Shown: one piece after another, positions 1 to 8,119 of the stretch
How positions within the stretch are numbered: the stretch's first letter is position 1
Layout: each line of letters begins with the position of its first letter
From: Rhodanobacter sp.
Lineage (GTDB): Bacteria > Pseudomonadota > Gammaproteobacteria > Xanthomonadales > Rhodanobacteraceae
Length of the DNA: 64,000 bases
Assembly (NCBI GenBank): GCA_030148505.1
Contig: JASBTI010000041.1
Span: 1-64,000, forward strand
Reading direction: 5' to 3'
The notes under the pieces: generated by a model
The model's database searches: none
What the model was told of the DNA's origin: nothing
The model's input: only the letters and a program-made list of their open reading frames with translations
Program-made: the position numbers and the translations under genes

Positions 1-717
1 CTCGGCGAATGCCGGCGCGTGCAGGCTACCGTGGAGCAGGCAGTCAAGAGCGCCAAGGCCGCGGCGCAGGGCTACCAAGGCCATCTGCGCATCGCCATCT
101 GCGACAGCCTGGCGCAGCCCCGCATCGCCACCTTGCTGGCACGCAGCCGCGAGGACGAGCCCGAGCTGGAGATTCGCGTCTTCGAGCTGCCGTTCGCGCA
201 GCAGCTCAAGATGCTGCACGACGATCTGCTGGACATCGGCTTTGCCTTGTCAAACGCGGTACATGATGGCCTCGTCGCCGAGCCGGTGTGGACCGATCCG
301 CTGTCGGTGATCGTGCCCGCACGCCACCCCTTGCTGGCGCACGTGCAGGTGCCGCTGGCCGAAGCCCTGAAATTCCCGCTGGTTCTGTGCCATCCCGAAT
401 CGGGATCGGGCTGCCGCCATCAGATTCAAGCGATGCTGGAGGACGCAGGCACGCCGCTCAAGCTGGTCGATGAGGTGACCAGCTTGGGCGTGATGCTGAC
501 CTTGGTCGGCGCCGGCTACGGCATCGGCTTCGCCATCGCCTCGCAGGTGCAGACGCTACAGCGCCCGGACATCTCCATTCGTCCCCTGGCCGGCACCCCA
601 CCGATGCTCTCTACCTACCTGCTGCGCCGCCATGGCGAACCCTCCGAGCCCATGAAGCGGTTCATCGAGCGGGTGAAAGACGAGGCCGCACCGGTCGATG
701 AACAGCCAGTCCTTTGA
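1..717 (+). CDS. LysR-type transcriptional regulator, 3' part
   Basis: The reading frame is open from base 1 to a TGA at 715-717, so the gene starts outside the window and its N-terminal helix-turn-helix is missing. What remains (about 238 residues) is a LysR substrate-binding domain. It begins in the linker helix, followed by GHLRIAICDSLAQP (typical start of the effector domain), a VLCHPESGSG segment and a GAGYGIGFAI segment near the C-terminus. LysR proteins are cytoplasmic DNA-binding regulators that respond to a small molecule; the ligand and targets cannot be told from this fragment. It lies on the left side of a tRNA-like 3' end at 950-967, so it may belong to an integrated element. Confidence 0.85.
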   Translation, partial: LGECRRVQATVEQAVKSAKAAAQGYQGHLRIAICDSLAQPRIATLLARSREDEPELEIRVFELPFAQQLKMLHDDLLDIGFALSNAVHDGLVAEPVWTDPLSVIVPARHPLLAHVQVPLAEALKFPLVLCHPESGSGCRHQIQAMLEDAGTPLKLVDEVTSLGVMLTLVGAGYGIGFAIASQVQTLQRPDISIRPLAGTPPMLSTYLLRRHGEPSEPMKRFIERVKDEAAPVDEQPVL

Positions 718-949
718 GGACGCAGCTCGCCTGTTCGTTGCGACCTGTGGCGTGGTGTGCCAGTAGACAGATAGACTTCCGAATGAAATCCGATGCTCTG
801 GCTGTTGATGGATGTGCTTGGCTCGCTTTGGATCACCCGCAACGGCTTGCGTTGACCAGGCCGAAGACTTGAGTCCACAATCGAGTCCATTCCGTGACGC
901 TTGGATCGGAAAAGACGTTCGTAATAAACGAGTTAGCGACCGGGTGCTG

Positions 950-967
950 TTCCCTTCACCCGCTCCA
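950..967 (+). other. tRNA 3'-end-like sequence, candidate attachment site
   Basis: The 18 bases TTCCCTTCACCCGCTCCA read like the 3' end of a tRNA-Gly: 3' side of the T arm, acceptor strand CACCCGC, discriminator and CCA. No T-loop GTTCGA, anticodon arm or 5' acceptor strand precedes it, so it is not a tRNA gene. Integrases that use tRNA genes leave such a truncated copy at the distal end of the island. In this orientation the intact tRNA and integrase would lie to the left, outside the window. Nothing else was recognised in 718-993. Confidence 0.35.
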
Positions 968-993
968 TTCCCGGATTTCCACCGAGCAAGTCC

Positions 994-1461
994 ATGGCAG
1001 ACCTGATGATGTTGGGCTGGCGGGAACGCGTGGAGCTGCCGCAGCTAGGCATCGCGATGCTGAAAGCCAAGCTGGATACCGGTGCTCGCACCAGCTCCCT
1101 GCACGTGGATTCGCTGGAGTCCTTTCAGCGCGACGCGGCGACCTGGTTGCGCTTTACGCTGCACGTCCGGCGGCGGCAGTCGACGCCGCTGTGTTGCGAA
1201 GCATTGGCAAGGGACCGCCGGGTGGTCATCGATACCGGTGGCCGTCGAACCGAGCGCTGGTTCATTCGTACCGAAGTGCGACTGGCGGGGCAGTGCTTCG
1301 ACATCGACGTCAATCTCACGGACCGTCGGCATATGCTTTTCCCTCTGTTGCTGGGACGCAGTGCGCTACTCGGCCGTTTTGCGGTTGACCCGGCAACCTC
1401 CTATACGCGGCCGCCGTCCTCAACGGCAACGCCTCACCTCATATCGCTGGACAGTGTATGA
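994..1461 (+). CDS. rimB: RimB-like retropepsin-type (ATP-dependent zinc protease family) protein
   Basis: This 155-residue protein has the signature of the 'ATP-dependent zinc protease' family (DUF785), now viewed as retropepsin-like aspartic proteases. The active-site-like block [12 protein letters not shown] lies near residues 30-41, after an [13 protein letters not shown] start, and a [11 protein letters not shown] block follows near residue 120. The Asp-Thr-Gly-Ala resembles the catalytic D-T/S-G of aspartic proteases. In Pseudomonas the homologue RimB acts with RimK in ribosomal protein S6 glutamylation and turnover. The stop overlaps the rimK start (ATGA at 1458-1461), so the two are translationally coupled. 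ATG codons at residues 5 and 6 are alternative starts. Family call is firm; the RimB role is inferred from the rimK partnership. Confidence 0.85.
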   Translation: MADLMMLGWRERVELPQLGIAMLKAKLDTGARTSSLHVDSLESFQRDAATWLRFTLHVRRRQSTPLCCEALARDRRVVIDTGGRRTERWFIRTEVRLAGQCFDIDVNLTDRRHMLFPLLLGRSALLGRFAVDPATSYTRPPSSTATPHLISLDSV

Positions 1462-2369
1462 AAATCGCCATCCTTTCGCGCAACAGTCGCCTGTATTCGA
1501 CCCGGAGGCTGGTCGAAGCGGGTCGTGAGCGTGGCCACGTGGTGCGCGTGCTCGACCCTTTGCGTTGCTATGTGCGCATTGCTCCAGGGGCGGTTGCGGT
1601 GCGTTATCAGGGCAAGGCAGTGCGCGATCTCGATTGTGTGATTCCGCGCATTGGTGCCAGCAGCACCTTTTACGGCACGGCCGTTTTGCGACAGCTGGAA
1701 ATGATGGGTGTGTACACGCCCAATTCATCCGATGCGGTATTGCGCGCGCGCGACAAACTGCGTTGCCTGCAGATGCTGGCGGCGCAGGGTATCGACATGC
1801 CGGTGACGGTGTTCGGCGACAATCCCGATGACACCGCCGATGTGCTGGCCCTGCTAGGCGAGCCTCCACACGTGATCAAGCTCAATGAAGGAAGTCAGGG
1901 TACCGGAGTGGTGCTGGCGGAAAAACGTACCGCCTCGCAGAGTGTCATCGAGGCATTCCGCGGCCTGTACGCCGATTTTCTGGTGCAGGAATTCATTGCC
2001 GAGGCCAATGGCAGTGATCTGCGTTGTTTTGTGGTGGGTGGAAAGGTAGTCGCGGCGATGCAGCGCGATGCCAGCCCCGGTGAGTTTCGCGCCAATCTTC
2101 ATCGCGGTGGCAGCGCGAGCGGAGTGACGTTGAGCGCTCAGGAAAGGCGCATTGCCATTCGGGCGGCTGGCGTGCTGGGACTGGGTATTGCAGGAGTTGA
2201 CCTGCTGCGCTCCAAGCGTGGCCCTCTACTGCTCGAAGTGAACGCGTCGCCAGGCCTCGAAGGTATCGAGAAAGCTACCGGCGTCGATGTGGCAGGCAGC
2301 ATCATCGATTTGCTGCAGAAGCAGGCCGCCAGCGCAATCGCAAAGCCCGTACCCCGCAAGAGGCCATGA
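1458..2369 (+). CDS. rimK: RimK, ribosomal protein S6 alpha-L-glutamate ligase
   Basis: This ATP-grasp ligase (303 residues; E. coli RimK has 300) adds glutamate residues to the C-terminus of ribosomal protein S6. Visible features are the N-terminal MKIAILSRN, the motif [19 protein letters not shown] near residues 63-81, the ATP-grasp segment [13 protein letters not shown] near 140, and the metal/ATP-binding end [15 protein letters not shown] near 255. All are standard for RimK. It is coupled to the preceding retropepsin-like gene through an ATGA overlap, a known arrangement in gamma-proteobacteria. The last 20 residues are a basic tail (KPVPRKRP). Confidence 0.95.
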   Translation: MKIAILSRNSRLYSTRRLVEAGRERGHVVRVLDPLRCYVRIAPGAVAVRYQGKAVRDLDCVIPRIGASSTFYGTAVLRQLEMMGVYTPNSSDAVLRARDKLRCLQMLAAQGIDMPVTVFGDNPDDTADVLALLGEPPHVIKLNEGSQGTGVVLAEKRTASQSVIEAFRGLYADFLVQEFIAEANGSDLRCFVVGGKVVAAMQRDASPGEFRANLHRGGSASGVTLSAQERRIAIRAAGVLGLGIAGVDLLRSKRGPLLLEVNASPGLEGIEKATGVDVAGSIIDLLQKQAASAIAKPVPRKRP

Positions 2370-2491
2370 GGATGATGCCCTGGCGTCCGTAATTGACCGC
2401 AATTTGGCGGCAGGCATACCATCGTCGGTGGGTAGATTCGGCGTTCTGTGCTCCATGACGGGGTGCGGCCTGATTGGGGGAGATAATTGAC

Positions 2492-2980
2492 ATGATGGAA
2501 CGGAGACTGCATTGGGTTTTCATGGTGACCGTTGGCCTGCTCATGCAGGCAGGCGCCGCGTATGCTTACAAGACGAAAACGATTGTCAAGGCTGAAAACA
2601 AAGAGGATTTCACGGCAGTCGCCGCTGCCGTCCGTCAGCAGATGGTGCCAGGTGGACGCTATGAGTTTGTTGACAAGCACGAGCGCGCGAAAGTTGATGC
2701 GGGTTTGAGTGATATGCAGTCTCTGTTCGACAAGTACGACACCGTGGCAAAGATGAGCCAGAGCGCCAAGGTACAGTTGTTCAACGATCAGGAGACGGTA
2801 AACGCGATCCTCACCCGTCGGGACGACAAGCGGCTGATCTGTGAGTCGATAGCGCCGGTCGGTTCGCATATTCCCCGGACCACCTGCCGGACTTACCGCG
2901 AAGTCCAGTTGGAGCGGCGAGGGACAAGGGATTACTTGCAGCGAGTTCAGCAGGTGCCGCAGTACAAGAGCGGTCATTGA
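2492..2980 (+). CDS. Secreted protein of unknown function
   Basis: A 162-residue protein with a clear signal peptide: MMERRLHW, a hydrophobic stretch, and an AAYA-Y cleavage region around residue 25. The mature part is charged and mostly helical (KAENKEDFTAVAAAVRQQM). It has two Cys near the C-terminal third (LICES, RTTCRTYRE) that could form a disulfide. A GGGGGAG Shine-Dalgarno-like stretch at 2475-2481 precedes the ATG at 2492; the second ATG (2495) is an equally good start. I do not recognise the family and no domain motif is visible. It stands alone between rimK and a terminator-bearing intergenic region. Presumably periplasmic. Confidence 0.7.
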   Translation: MMERRLHWVFMVTVGLLMQAGAAYAYKTKTIVKAENKEDFTAVAAAVRQQMVPGGRYEFVDKHERAKVDAGLSDMQSLFDKYDTVAKMSQSAKVQLFNDQETVNAILTRRDDKRLICESIAPVGSHIPRTTCRTYREVQLERRGTRDYLQRVQQVPQYKSGH

Positions 2981-3254
2981 TCGACCGGCCCGGCAACGAC
3001 CCGCGCTCGCTGCGTAGCCGCGCGGCGCCGGTGACTAATTTGCCACGGTCCAGGCAGGACCGGACGTGGGCGCACATCGCGTGTTCACGTACTTCACTGC
3101 GGAATGAACAGGCTAGGCAACCGTACTGGCGTCGCACGACGCGATTAACCGGGGCATAACCCCCAGGTGTCTATAAAGGCCCCACTGATTGTCTGCTTGA
3201 GTACGAGCTGCAAGCGCGAGTGAAGGCAGATGGCGGTATCGGGGCAGTAGTTTG

Positions 3255-3300
3255 GGCCCAGATGAGGCGGCGGCGAGTCGCGCATCTGGGCCTTTTTCTT
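3255..3300 (+). terminator. Rho-independent terminator in the 2981-3413 intergenic region
   Basis: A stem GGCCCAGATG (3255-3264) pairs with CATCTGGGCC (3283-3292) and is followed by TTTTTCTT. It lies 275 bp past the end of the preceding gene. The terminated transcript may therefore be a separate small RNA beginning near a TATAAA box at 3172-3177. That stretch contains further pairing blocks (TCTGC with GCAGA, GCCCC with GGGGC). No ORF or other feature was recognised in 2981-3254 or 3301-3413. Confidence 0.75.
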
Positions 3301-3413
3301 GCCCGCATGAGCACTTGTTCAGAATCTCCCGTGAGGCGGCGGGATTCCTCCGATCAAGCTTGTTAAGCTAGTGACTTGAGCCGTTCTGTGCAGCGGCTGC
3401 GCAGGAGTGACAT

Positions 3414-4100
3414 ATGCGTGTTCTGGTGATCGAAGACAATAGCGATATCGCGACGAACATCGGTGACTATCTGGAGGACCGCGAGCACGTGGTCGATTTC
3501 GCTGGCGACGGCGTGACCGGTCTGCATCTTGCTGTGGTACATGATTTCGATGTGATCGTACTGGACCTGACCCTGCCCGGGATGGACGGGCTGGAAGTGG
3601 CGCGCAAGTTGCGCCATGAGGCGCACAAGCAGACCCCGATCCTGATGTTGACGGCACGCGACGCCTTGGAGCAGAAGTTGACCGGTTTCGAGTCCGGGGC
3701 CGACGACTACATGACCAAGCCGTTTGCGCTGCAGGAACTGTCGGCGCGTCTGGAGGTGCTGGCGCGACGCGGCAAGGGTCCGCAGAGCCGGGTGCTCAAG
3801 GTCGCCGACCTCACTTTCAATCTCGATACGTTGACGGTGAACCGCGAAGGCAAGTCGATCCAGCTGAATCCGATCGGCTTGAAATTGCTGCAGGCCCTGA
3901 TGGAGGCCAGTCCGTCGGTGGTGACGCGCCAGGATCTGGAGCAAAAGGTCTGGGGTGAAGAGTTGCCTGACAGCGACTCCCTGCGGGTGCATATCCATGG
4001 CCTGCGGGCAGCCATCGACAAACCGTTTGAGAAGCCGTTGATCCACACGCGGCATGGCATTGGCTACCGGATGGTCGAGCCGGATGCGGTCCAGGCGTAA
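3414..4100 (+). CDS. OmpR/PhoP-family response regulator
   Basis: This 228-residue two-domain regulator has an N-terminal receiver domain. The acidic pair is in VIEDN, the phosphoacceptor is Asp51 (VLDLTLPGMDG), the Thr is in MLTARD near 80, and the Lys is Lys102 (DYMTKPF). The C-terminal winged-helix DNA-binding domain (from about residue 125) ends with the typical SLRVHIHGLRAAIDKPF ... IHTRHGIGYRM. It is followed by a histidine kinase whose ATG lies inside its last codons (17-bp overlap), so the two form one operon. The sequence resembles the PhoP/PhoQ-like pairs of Xanthomonadales. The signal sensed is not deducible. Confidence 0.93.
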   Translation: MRVLVIEDNSDIATNIGDYLEDREHVVDFAGDGVTGLHLAVVHDFDVIVLDLTLPGMDGLEVARKLRHEAHKQTPILMLTARDALEQKLTGFESGADDYMTKPFALQELSARLEVLARRGKGPQSRVLKVADLTFNLDTLTVNREGKSIQLNPIGLKLLQALMEASPSVVTRQDLEQKVWGEELPDSDSLRVHIHGLRAAIDKPFEKPLIHTRHGIGYRMVEPDAVQA

Positions 4101-5367
4101 GCTGCGCTTCCGATTGGTGGTTTCGTTCGCGTTGTTCGGCTTCGGTCTCAGCGCGCTGTTTGCCGTGGCAGCGCTGTACGTGCGCGCCAAGGTGGAAAAC
4201 CAGTTGATCGACGCGAGCCTGCAGAACGACGTCGATCAGGCTGTCGATCATGTCATCGCGCATCCCGACCAGCAGGCTCACTCCGAGCTTCTCGAGGCTT
4301 GGATCAAGAGCGAGCGCACCCTCTACAAGATGCCCTTGGCCTGGCAAAATCTCAGTACCGGCATCCACGACATTCACGATGTGGATAGCGGAGGCAGGAC
4401 CAAGCATTACAAGCTTGCCGTGCAGCGCAAGGACGGCATCATCGGTTTCATCCGCTATGATGCAAGCCGCGAGGATCTGGGTAAGCGCCAGCTGGTGACC
4501 TCGCTGATAGGCGCGGTCGTATTGTTCAGTCTGCTGTCGCTGGCGATCGGGCTGTGGTTGTCTCGCAAGGTGCTCAAGCCGGTAAGTGAACTGGCACAAC
4601 GGCTGCGTGACTTCCGCAAGGCCGGCAAGGCCGAGCCGCTGGCGTCGCATTTTGCCGATGACGAAGTGGGTGAGCTGGCTTATGCGCTGGACGAGTACTC
4701 GTCGCGGCTCACTGCGATGGTCGAACGTGACCGGGAATTCAACTCCGACGTCAGCCACGAATTGCGCACGCCACTGGCGGTGATTGCCAGCACCACAGAG
4801 TTGCTGCAGGGCTCGCCCGACCTCAGCGAAAAAATCAGCGAACGCTTGAAGCGGATCGAGCGGGCGTCGCGTCAGGCCACCGAGCTGATCGAGGCGTTGC
4901 TGCTGCTGTCGCGCGCCGAGCGGCGTGGCCCGACCCGGGGCGAAATCACCGAAATCGGCAAAGTTGCCGCCGACGTGATCGAAAGCCAGCGACCGCAGAT
5001 GCGCGGAAAGCCGTTGACCATCGCGCTGGCAATGAGCGAGTCGGTGACCGTCAACGCACCGGCGTCGGTGGTCGCGGTAGCATTGACCAACCTGATCGGA
5101 AACGCCATCAAGTACACCCTCGAAGGCCATGTGCAGGTCGACGTGGGGCAAGGCAAGATCGAAGTCATCGACACCGGCCCAGGCATCAAGCCGGAAGACG
5201 CCGAGCGACTGTTTCAGCGCGGGGTCCGCGGCGAAGGTGCCGGCGGCAGCGGGGCAGGCCTCGGGCTGGCTATCGTGCGCCGGCTGTGCGAACTGTATGG
5301 CTGGAACGTGGCGATGCGCCCCCGAAGCGATACCAATGGGGCCATTGCCAGCATCCAGTTCAACTAG
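4084..5367 (+). CDS. Sensor histidine kinase, partner of the preceding regulator
   Basis: A 427-residue membrane kinase. One membrane helix sits near residues 11-32, a periplasmic sensor of about 110 residues follows, and a second helix lies near residues 140-160 (SLIGAVVLFSLLSLAIGLW). Then come a HAMP-like linker and a HisKA domain with His225 (SDVSHELRTPLAV). The ATP-binding domain shows the N box (TNLIGNAIKY), G1 (DTGPGI) and G2 (GAGLGLAIV). The ATG at 4084 was preferred to one at 4054 because the latter gives an extra hydrophilic tail before the cytoplasmic RSRRKLRFR. It would phosphorylate the response regulator encoded just upstream. The stop is 6 bp before a REP-like palindrome. Confidence 0.92.
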   Translation: MRSRRKLRFRLVVSFALFGFGLSALFAVAALYVRAKVENQLIDASLQNDVDQAVDHVIAHPDQQAHSELLEAWIKSERTLYKMPLAWQNLSTGIHDIHDVDSGGRTKHYKLAVQRKDGIIGFIRYDASREDLGKRQLVTSLIGAVVLFSLLSLAIGLWLSRKVLKPVSELAQRLRDFRKAGKAEPLASHFADDEVGELAYALDEYSSRLTAMVERDREFNSDVSHELRTPLAVIASTTELLQGSPDLSEKISERLKRIERASRQATELIEALLLLSRAERRGPTRGEITEIGKVAADVIESQRPQMRGKPLTIALAMSESVTVNAPASVVAVALTNLIGNAIKYTLEGHVQVDVGQGKIEVIDTGPGIKPEDAERLFQRGVRGEGAGGSGAGLGLAIVRRLCELYGWNVAMRPRSDTNGAIASIQFN

Positions 5368-5373
5368 GAATGG

Positions 5374-5396
5374 AGGAGCGCACTCTGTGCGCTCCT
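5374..5396. repeat. REP-like palindrome between convergent genes
   Basis: A perfect 10-bp inverted repeat AGGAGCGCAC / GTGCGCTCCT with a 3-base loop. It lies between the ends of the histidine kinase and ilvE, where it can act as a bidirectional transcript end. Related copies occur at 27746-27817 and, degenerate, at 46322-46347, which marks it as a dispersed REP family rather than a gene-specific terminator. There is no T-run. Confidence 0.75.
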
Positions 5397-5409
5397 ATCG
5401 GTTCATTGC

Positions 5410-6327
5410 TCAGACCGATTCCAGCCAACCCCAACGGTCATTGGTGCGCCCGTCGAACAGCCCGAAGTACAGCTCTTGCAGCCGACGGGTGACGCGCCCG
5501 GCTTTGCCCGCACCGACCTGTTTGCCATCGACCGAGCGGATCGGAGTGATTTCGGCGGCGGTACCGCACATCAGCACTTCGTCGGCGAGATACAGATATT
5601 CGCGCGGGATATCCCGTTCGACGACCTCGATGCCTTCCTCGCGAGCCAGGGTTTTTAGCGTATCGCGGGTGATGCCAGCGAGAATCGAGGCGCTGGCTGG
5701 CGTGGTATGCAGGACACCGTCGAACACCAGGAACAGATTTTCACCGGCGCCTTCACTGAGCAACCCGCTGGCCGCCAGGGCGATGCCTTCGCCGAAACCG
5801 AGGCGGCGCGCTTCGCGGGCAATCAATTGTCCGGACAGGTAGTTCCCACCAGCCTTGGCTCCGGCCGGGATCGTGTTGGGCGCAAAGCGCTGCCAGCTCG
5901 ACACGCACGCGTCGATGCCCCTTTCCAGAGCTTCTGCGCCCAGGTAAGGACCCATTGGCCAAGCGGCGACGGCGACGTCGATCGGGGTTTCGGCGGACAA
6001 TCCGAAGCCGCCCAGTCCGCGGTAGGCCACCGGGCGCAGATATGCGGCACCGAGGTCGTTCTTCTTGATCACTGCGCGGCAAGCGCCAGCCAGATCGTCG
6101 AACGAGTACGGCAACACCATGTCGTAGATGCGTGCCGACTGGTAGAGCCTGTTGAGATGATCGGTAAGACGAAAGATAGCGGCGCCGTCCGGCGTGGCAT
6201 AGCTGCGGATACCCTCAAATACCGACGAGCCGTAATGCAGTGCATGCGACATGACGTGGGTGGTCGCTTCCTGCCAGGGTTTGATGCTGCCGTTTTGCCA
6301 GATCCACTCGGGGTATTGCTGCGCCAT
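5410..6327 (-). CDS. ilvE: Branched-chain amino acid aminotransferase
   Basis: This 305-residue fold-type IV PLP enzyme transfers the amino group between glutamate and the 2-oxo acids of valine, leucine and isoleucine. Diagnostic segments are ALHYGSSVFEGIRSY near the N-terminus, YLRPVAYRG, the PLP-lysine region AGAKAGGNYLSG, and SEGAGENLFLV with the downstream TPASASILAGITRDT. These match the IlvE group rather than D-amino acid transaminase or aminodeoxychorismate lyase. The start at 6327 (MAQQYPEWIW) has GGAG five bases upstream; an in-frame ATG 27 bp earlier lacks one. It is monocistronic and convergent with the histidine kinase gene. Confidence 0.93.
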   Translation of the reverse strand: MAQQYPEWIWQNGSIKPWQEATTHVMSHALHYGSSVFEGIRSYATPDGAAIFRLTDHLNRLYQSARIYDMVLPYSFDDLAGACRAVIKKNDLGAAYLRPVAYRGLGGFGLSAETPIDVAVAAWPMGPYLGAEALERGIDACVSSWQRFAPNTIPAGAKAGGNYLSGQLIAREARRLGFGEGIALAASGLLSEGAGENLFLVFDGVLHTTPASASILAGITRDTLKTLAREEGIEVVERDIPREYLYLADEVLMCGTAAEITPIRSVDGKQVGAGKAGRVTRRLQELYFGLFDGRTNDRWGWLESV

Positions 6328-6403
6328 GTCGATTCTCCAATGGGGACTACCCATAATAACCGGTGCAGCCCCTTACGGCGCGGGCTTGTCGGGCTAGGGT
6401 GGC

Positions 6404-6982
6404 TCAGCCGGCGCGGCGCAGCCACAGGCAGCCGGCCTTCCGCTCGATGTTGAAGTGCAATGCCGGTGTGCTTTCGCCGTCATGCTCGGTGGTGCGCACA
6501 ATCAAGTGCTGCGCGGTAGTCGCCGTCGGGGATGGCGGTACACTCGAGGTCGCGGTCCGCGCCGGGTAGACAGCCTCAGGGCCGATGTCTTCATCCGGCG
6601 CCGATCCCAAACCGAGCAGAGGCTGCTCGACGAGTCCGGCCAGCAAACGGATATCTGCCGTTGCAGCGCTGCGAGCCAGACCGTTCCACAACATCAGACC
6701 CGCCAGTCGGTTGGCATCGTGGTTGGTAAAGGCGTCAACTACCTCTTGCTGCAGCGCCTGACGACTGGCCGCGCACAGGACTGGCGCAGGCTTGGTCGGT
6801 GAGCTGGTGCTGTGGCTCGCATTACCCGGCCTTACCGGGGTGGCATCCAGTGAGGCGCAGGGTTGGTCGGTAAACACCGGAGTGCCCTTAGCGCCTATGC
6901 AATGGTGGATTGTCGTCTGGGCAACGGTGGACCCGCCCCAGGCGAGGAGGCTTAGGCAGAGCAGGGCGATCAGGCAACGCAT
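6404..6982 (-). CDS. DUF4124-like secreted protein
   Basis: A 192-residue protein with a signal peptide (MRCLIALLCLSLLAWGG, cleavage near VAQ-T). The mature N-terminus (HHCIGAKGTPVFTDQPC) resembles DUF4124, a short domain at the start of many proteobacterial exported proteins. A Pro/Ser/Thr-rich linker and a helical region with a second Cys pair follow. Function is unknown. It starts 20 bp after metF on the same strand and probably shares its transcript. Upstream in-frame ATGs exist, but the residues there are the reverse reading of the metF end, so the start was placed at 6982. Confidence 0.7.
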   Translation of the reverse strand: MRCLIALLCLSLLAWGGSTVAQTTIHHCIGAKGTPVFTDQPCASLDATPVRPGNASHSTSSPTKPAPVLCAASRQALQQEVVDAFTNHDANRLAGLMLWNGLARSAATADIRLLAGLVEQPLLGLGSAPDEDIGPEAVYPARTATSSVPPSPTATTAQHLIVRTTEHDGESTPALHFNIERKAGCLWLRRAG

Positions 6983-7002
6983 CGTCGCAGCATACGCTGC
7001 GC

Positions 7003-7827
7003 TCAATCGAGTTGTTGCAGCACCGCTTGGGTCGCCCGGGCACGGTTCAGGGTATAGAAGTGCAGACCGGGTGCCCCTCCGGCAAGCAGTCGTCGACACA
7101 GTTGCGCGACTACGTCGGCGCCCAGGGCGCGCACCGAGGCGGCATCGTCGCCGTGCGCCTGCATCCGTTTGGCGATCCAGCGTGGAATCTCGGCGCCGCA
7201 CATGTCGGAGAAGCGCTTGAGCTGGTTGTAGTTGGCTATCGGCATGATCCCCGGGACAATGGGCACCTTGACGCCGAGTTTGTATACATCGTCGACGAAG
7301 CGGAAATAGGCGTCGGGGTTGAAGAAGTATTGAGTGATCGCGCCATTGGCGCCCGCATCCACTTTGGCTTTGAAGTGATGCAGGTCACGCAGCGCATCCT
7401 CGGCTTGCGGATGGGTTTCCGGGTAGGCGGCTACCTCAATGTGGAAATGATCACCGCTGTGCTGGCGGATGAACCGGACCAGTTCGCAGGCATAGCGGAA
7501 ATCGCCGGGGGTAGCCATGCCCGAAGGGAGATCCCCCCGCAAGGCCACGATGCGTCGGTAGCCCGCGTTGCGGTAGGTGTCGAGCATGGTGGCCAATTCA
7601 TCTCGTGTGCCGCCGACGCACGAAAGATGCGGCGCCACGTTGAAACCGTACTGCTGATGCAGGCGCGCCACGGTATCGCCGGTGTAGCTGAGCGTCGATC
7701 CGCCGGCGCCGAAGGTGACTGAGGCATAGTCCGGCTGATGCGTTTTCAGCAGCTGGGCCGCGCGTTCCAGCTGCACGCGCTGCTCGTCGGTCTTGGGTGG
7801 AAAGAATTCAAAGCTGATCGCCGGCAT
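7003..7827 (-). CDS. metF: 5,10-methylenetetrahydrofolate reductase
   Basis: This FAD-dependent TIM-barrel enzyme reduces methylenetetrahydrofolate to methyltetrahydrofolate, the methyl donor used by methionine synthase. It is 274 residues long. Visible motifs are ISFEFFPPKTDEQ at the N-terminus, ASVTFGAGGSTLSYTGDTV, the folate-site HLSCVGGTRDEL, IVALRGDLP, and the later ITQYFFNPDAYFRFVD and VPGIMPIANYNQ. It is complete. A 28-bp palindrome-like element at 7863-7890, shared with metK and metE, lies 36-63 bp upstream of the start. A decayed second metF copy lies downstream of ahcY at 21481-21642. Confidence 0.96.
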   Translation of the reverse strand: MPAISFEFFPPKTDEQRVQLERAAQLLKTHQPDYASVTFGAGGSTLSYTGDTVARLHQQYGFNVAPHLSCVGGTRDELATMLDTYRNAGYRRIVALRGDLPSGMATPGDFRYACELVRFIRQHSGDHFHIEVAAYPETHPQAEDALRDLHHFKAKVDAGANGAITQYFFNPDAYFRFVDDVYKLGVKVPIVPGIMPIANYNQLKRFSDMCGAEIPRWIAKRMQAHGDDAASVRALGADVVAQLCRRLLAGGAPGLHFYTLNRARATQAVLQQLD

Positions 7828-7862
7828 CGCGCAGGTTCCTTGGGGGCAAGGCTGACGAGTAT

Positions 7863-7890
7863 ATATCTCTAATTCGCGATGAAGCGATAT
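7863..7890. promoter_or_regulatory. Candidate methionine-regulon operator upstream of metF
   Basis: An imperfect palindrome with ends ATATCTCT and AGCGATAT around a TCGCGA centre, 36 bp before the metF start. It matches the perfect palindrome upstream of metE at about 18 of 28 positions and shares the TATC...GATA ends and their spacing with the metK copy. The position suits a repressor covering the promoter. The regulator is not in the window; SahR-type ArsR proteins are one candidate known to control methyl-cycle genes in proteobacteria. Confidence 0.55.
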
Positions 7891-8119
7891 ATAAATGCTC
7901 TGCCATCCCCGCGCAATGCTGCCGGCGGCCTCCCGCCTTGCGTTTATCTAGGGGGTGGCCAGCCCCCCGTGACTTGGGGCCTCGCCGTGCGTCGCTCTGC
8001 TTAGCCGCGCTTCGCCAGGGGCCCCCGTATGCAGCCGACGCGCCGCCCATCCCGACAATGGCAGGAGTTTCGACTTGAGTTGTTCCCATGCGCCATGTGG
8101 CGCATGGGAATGCGGTGAA

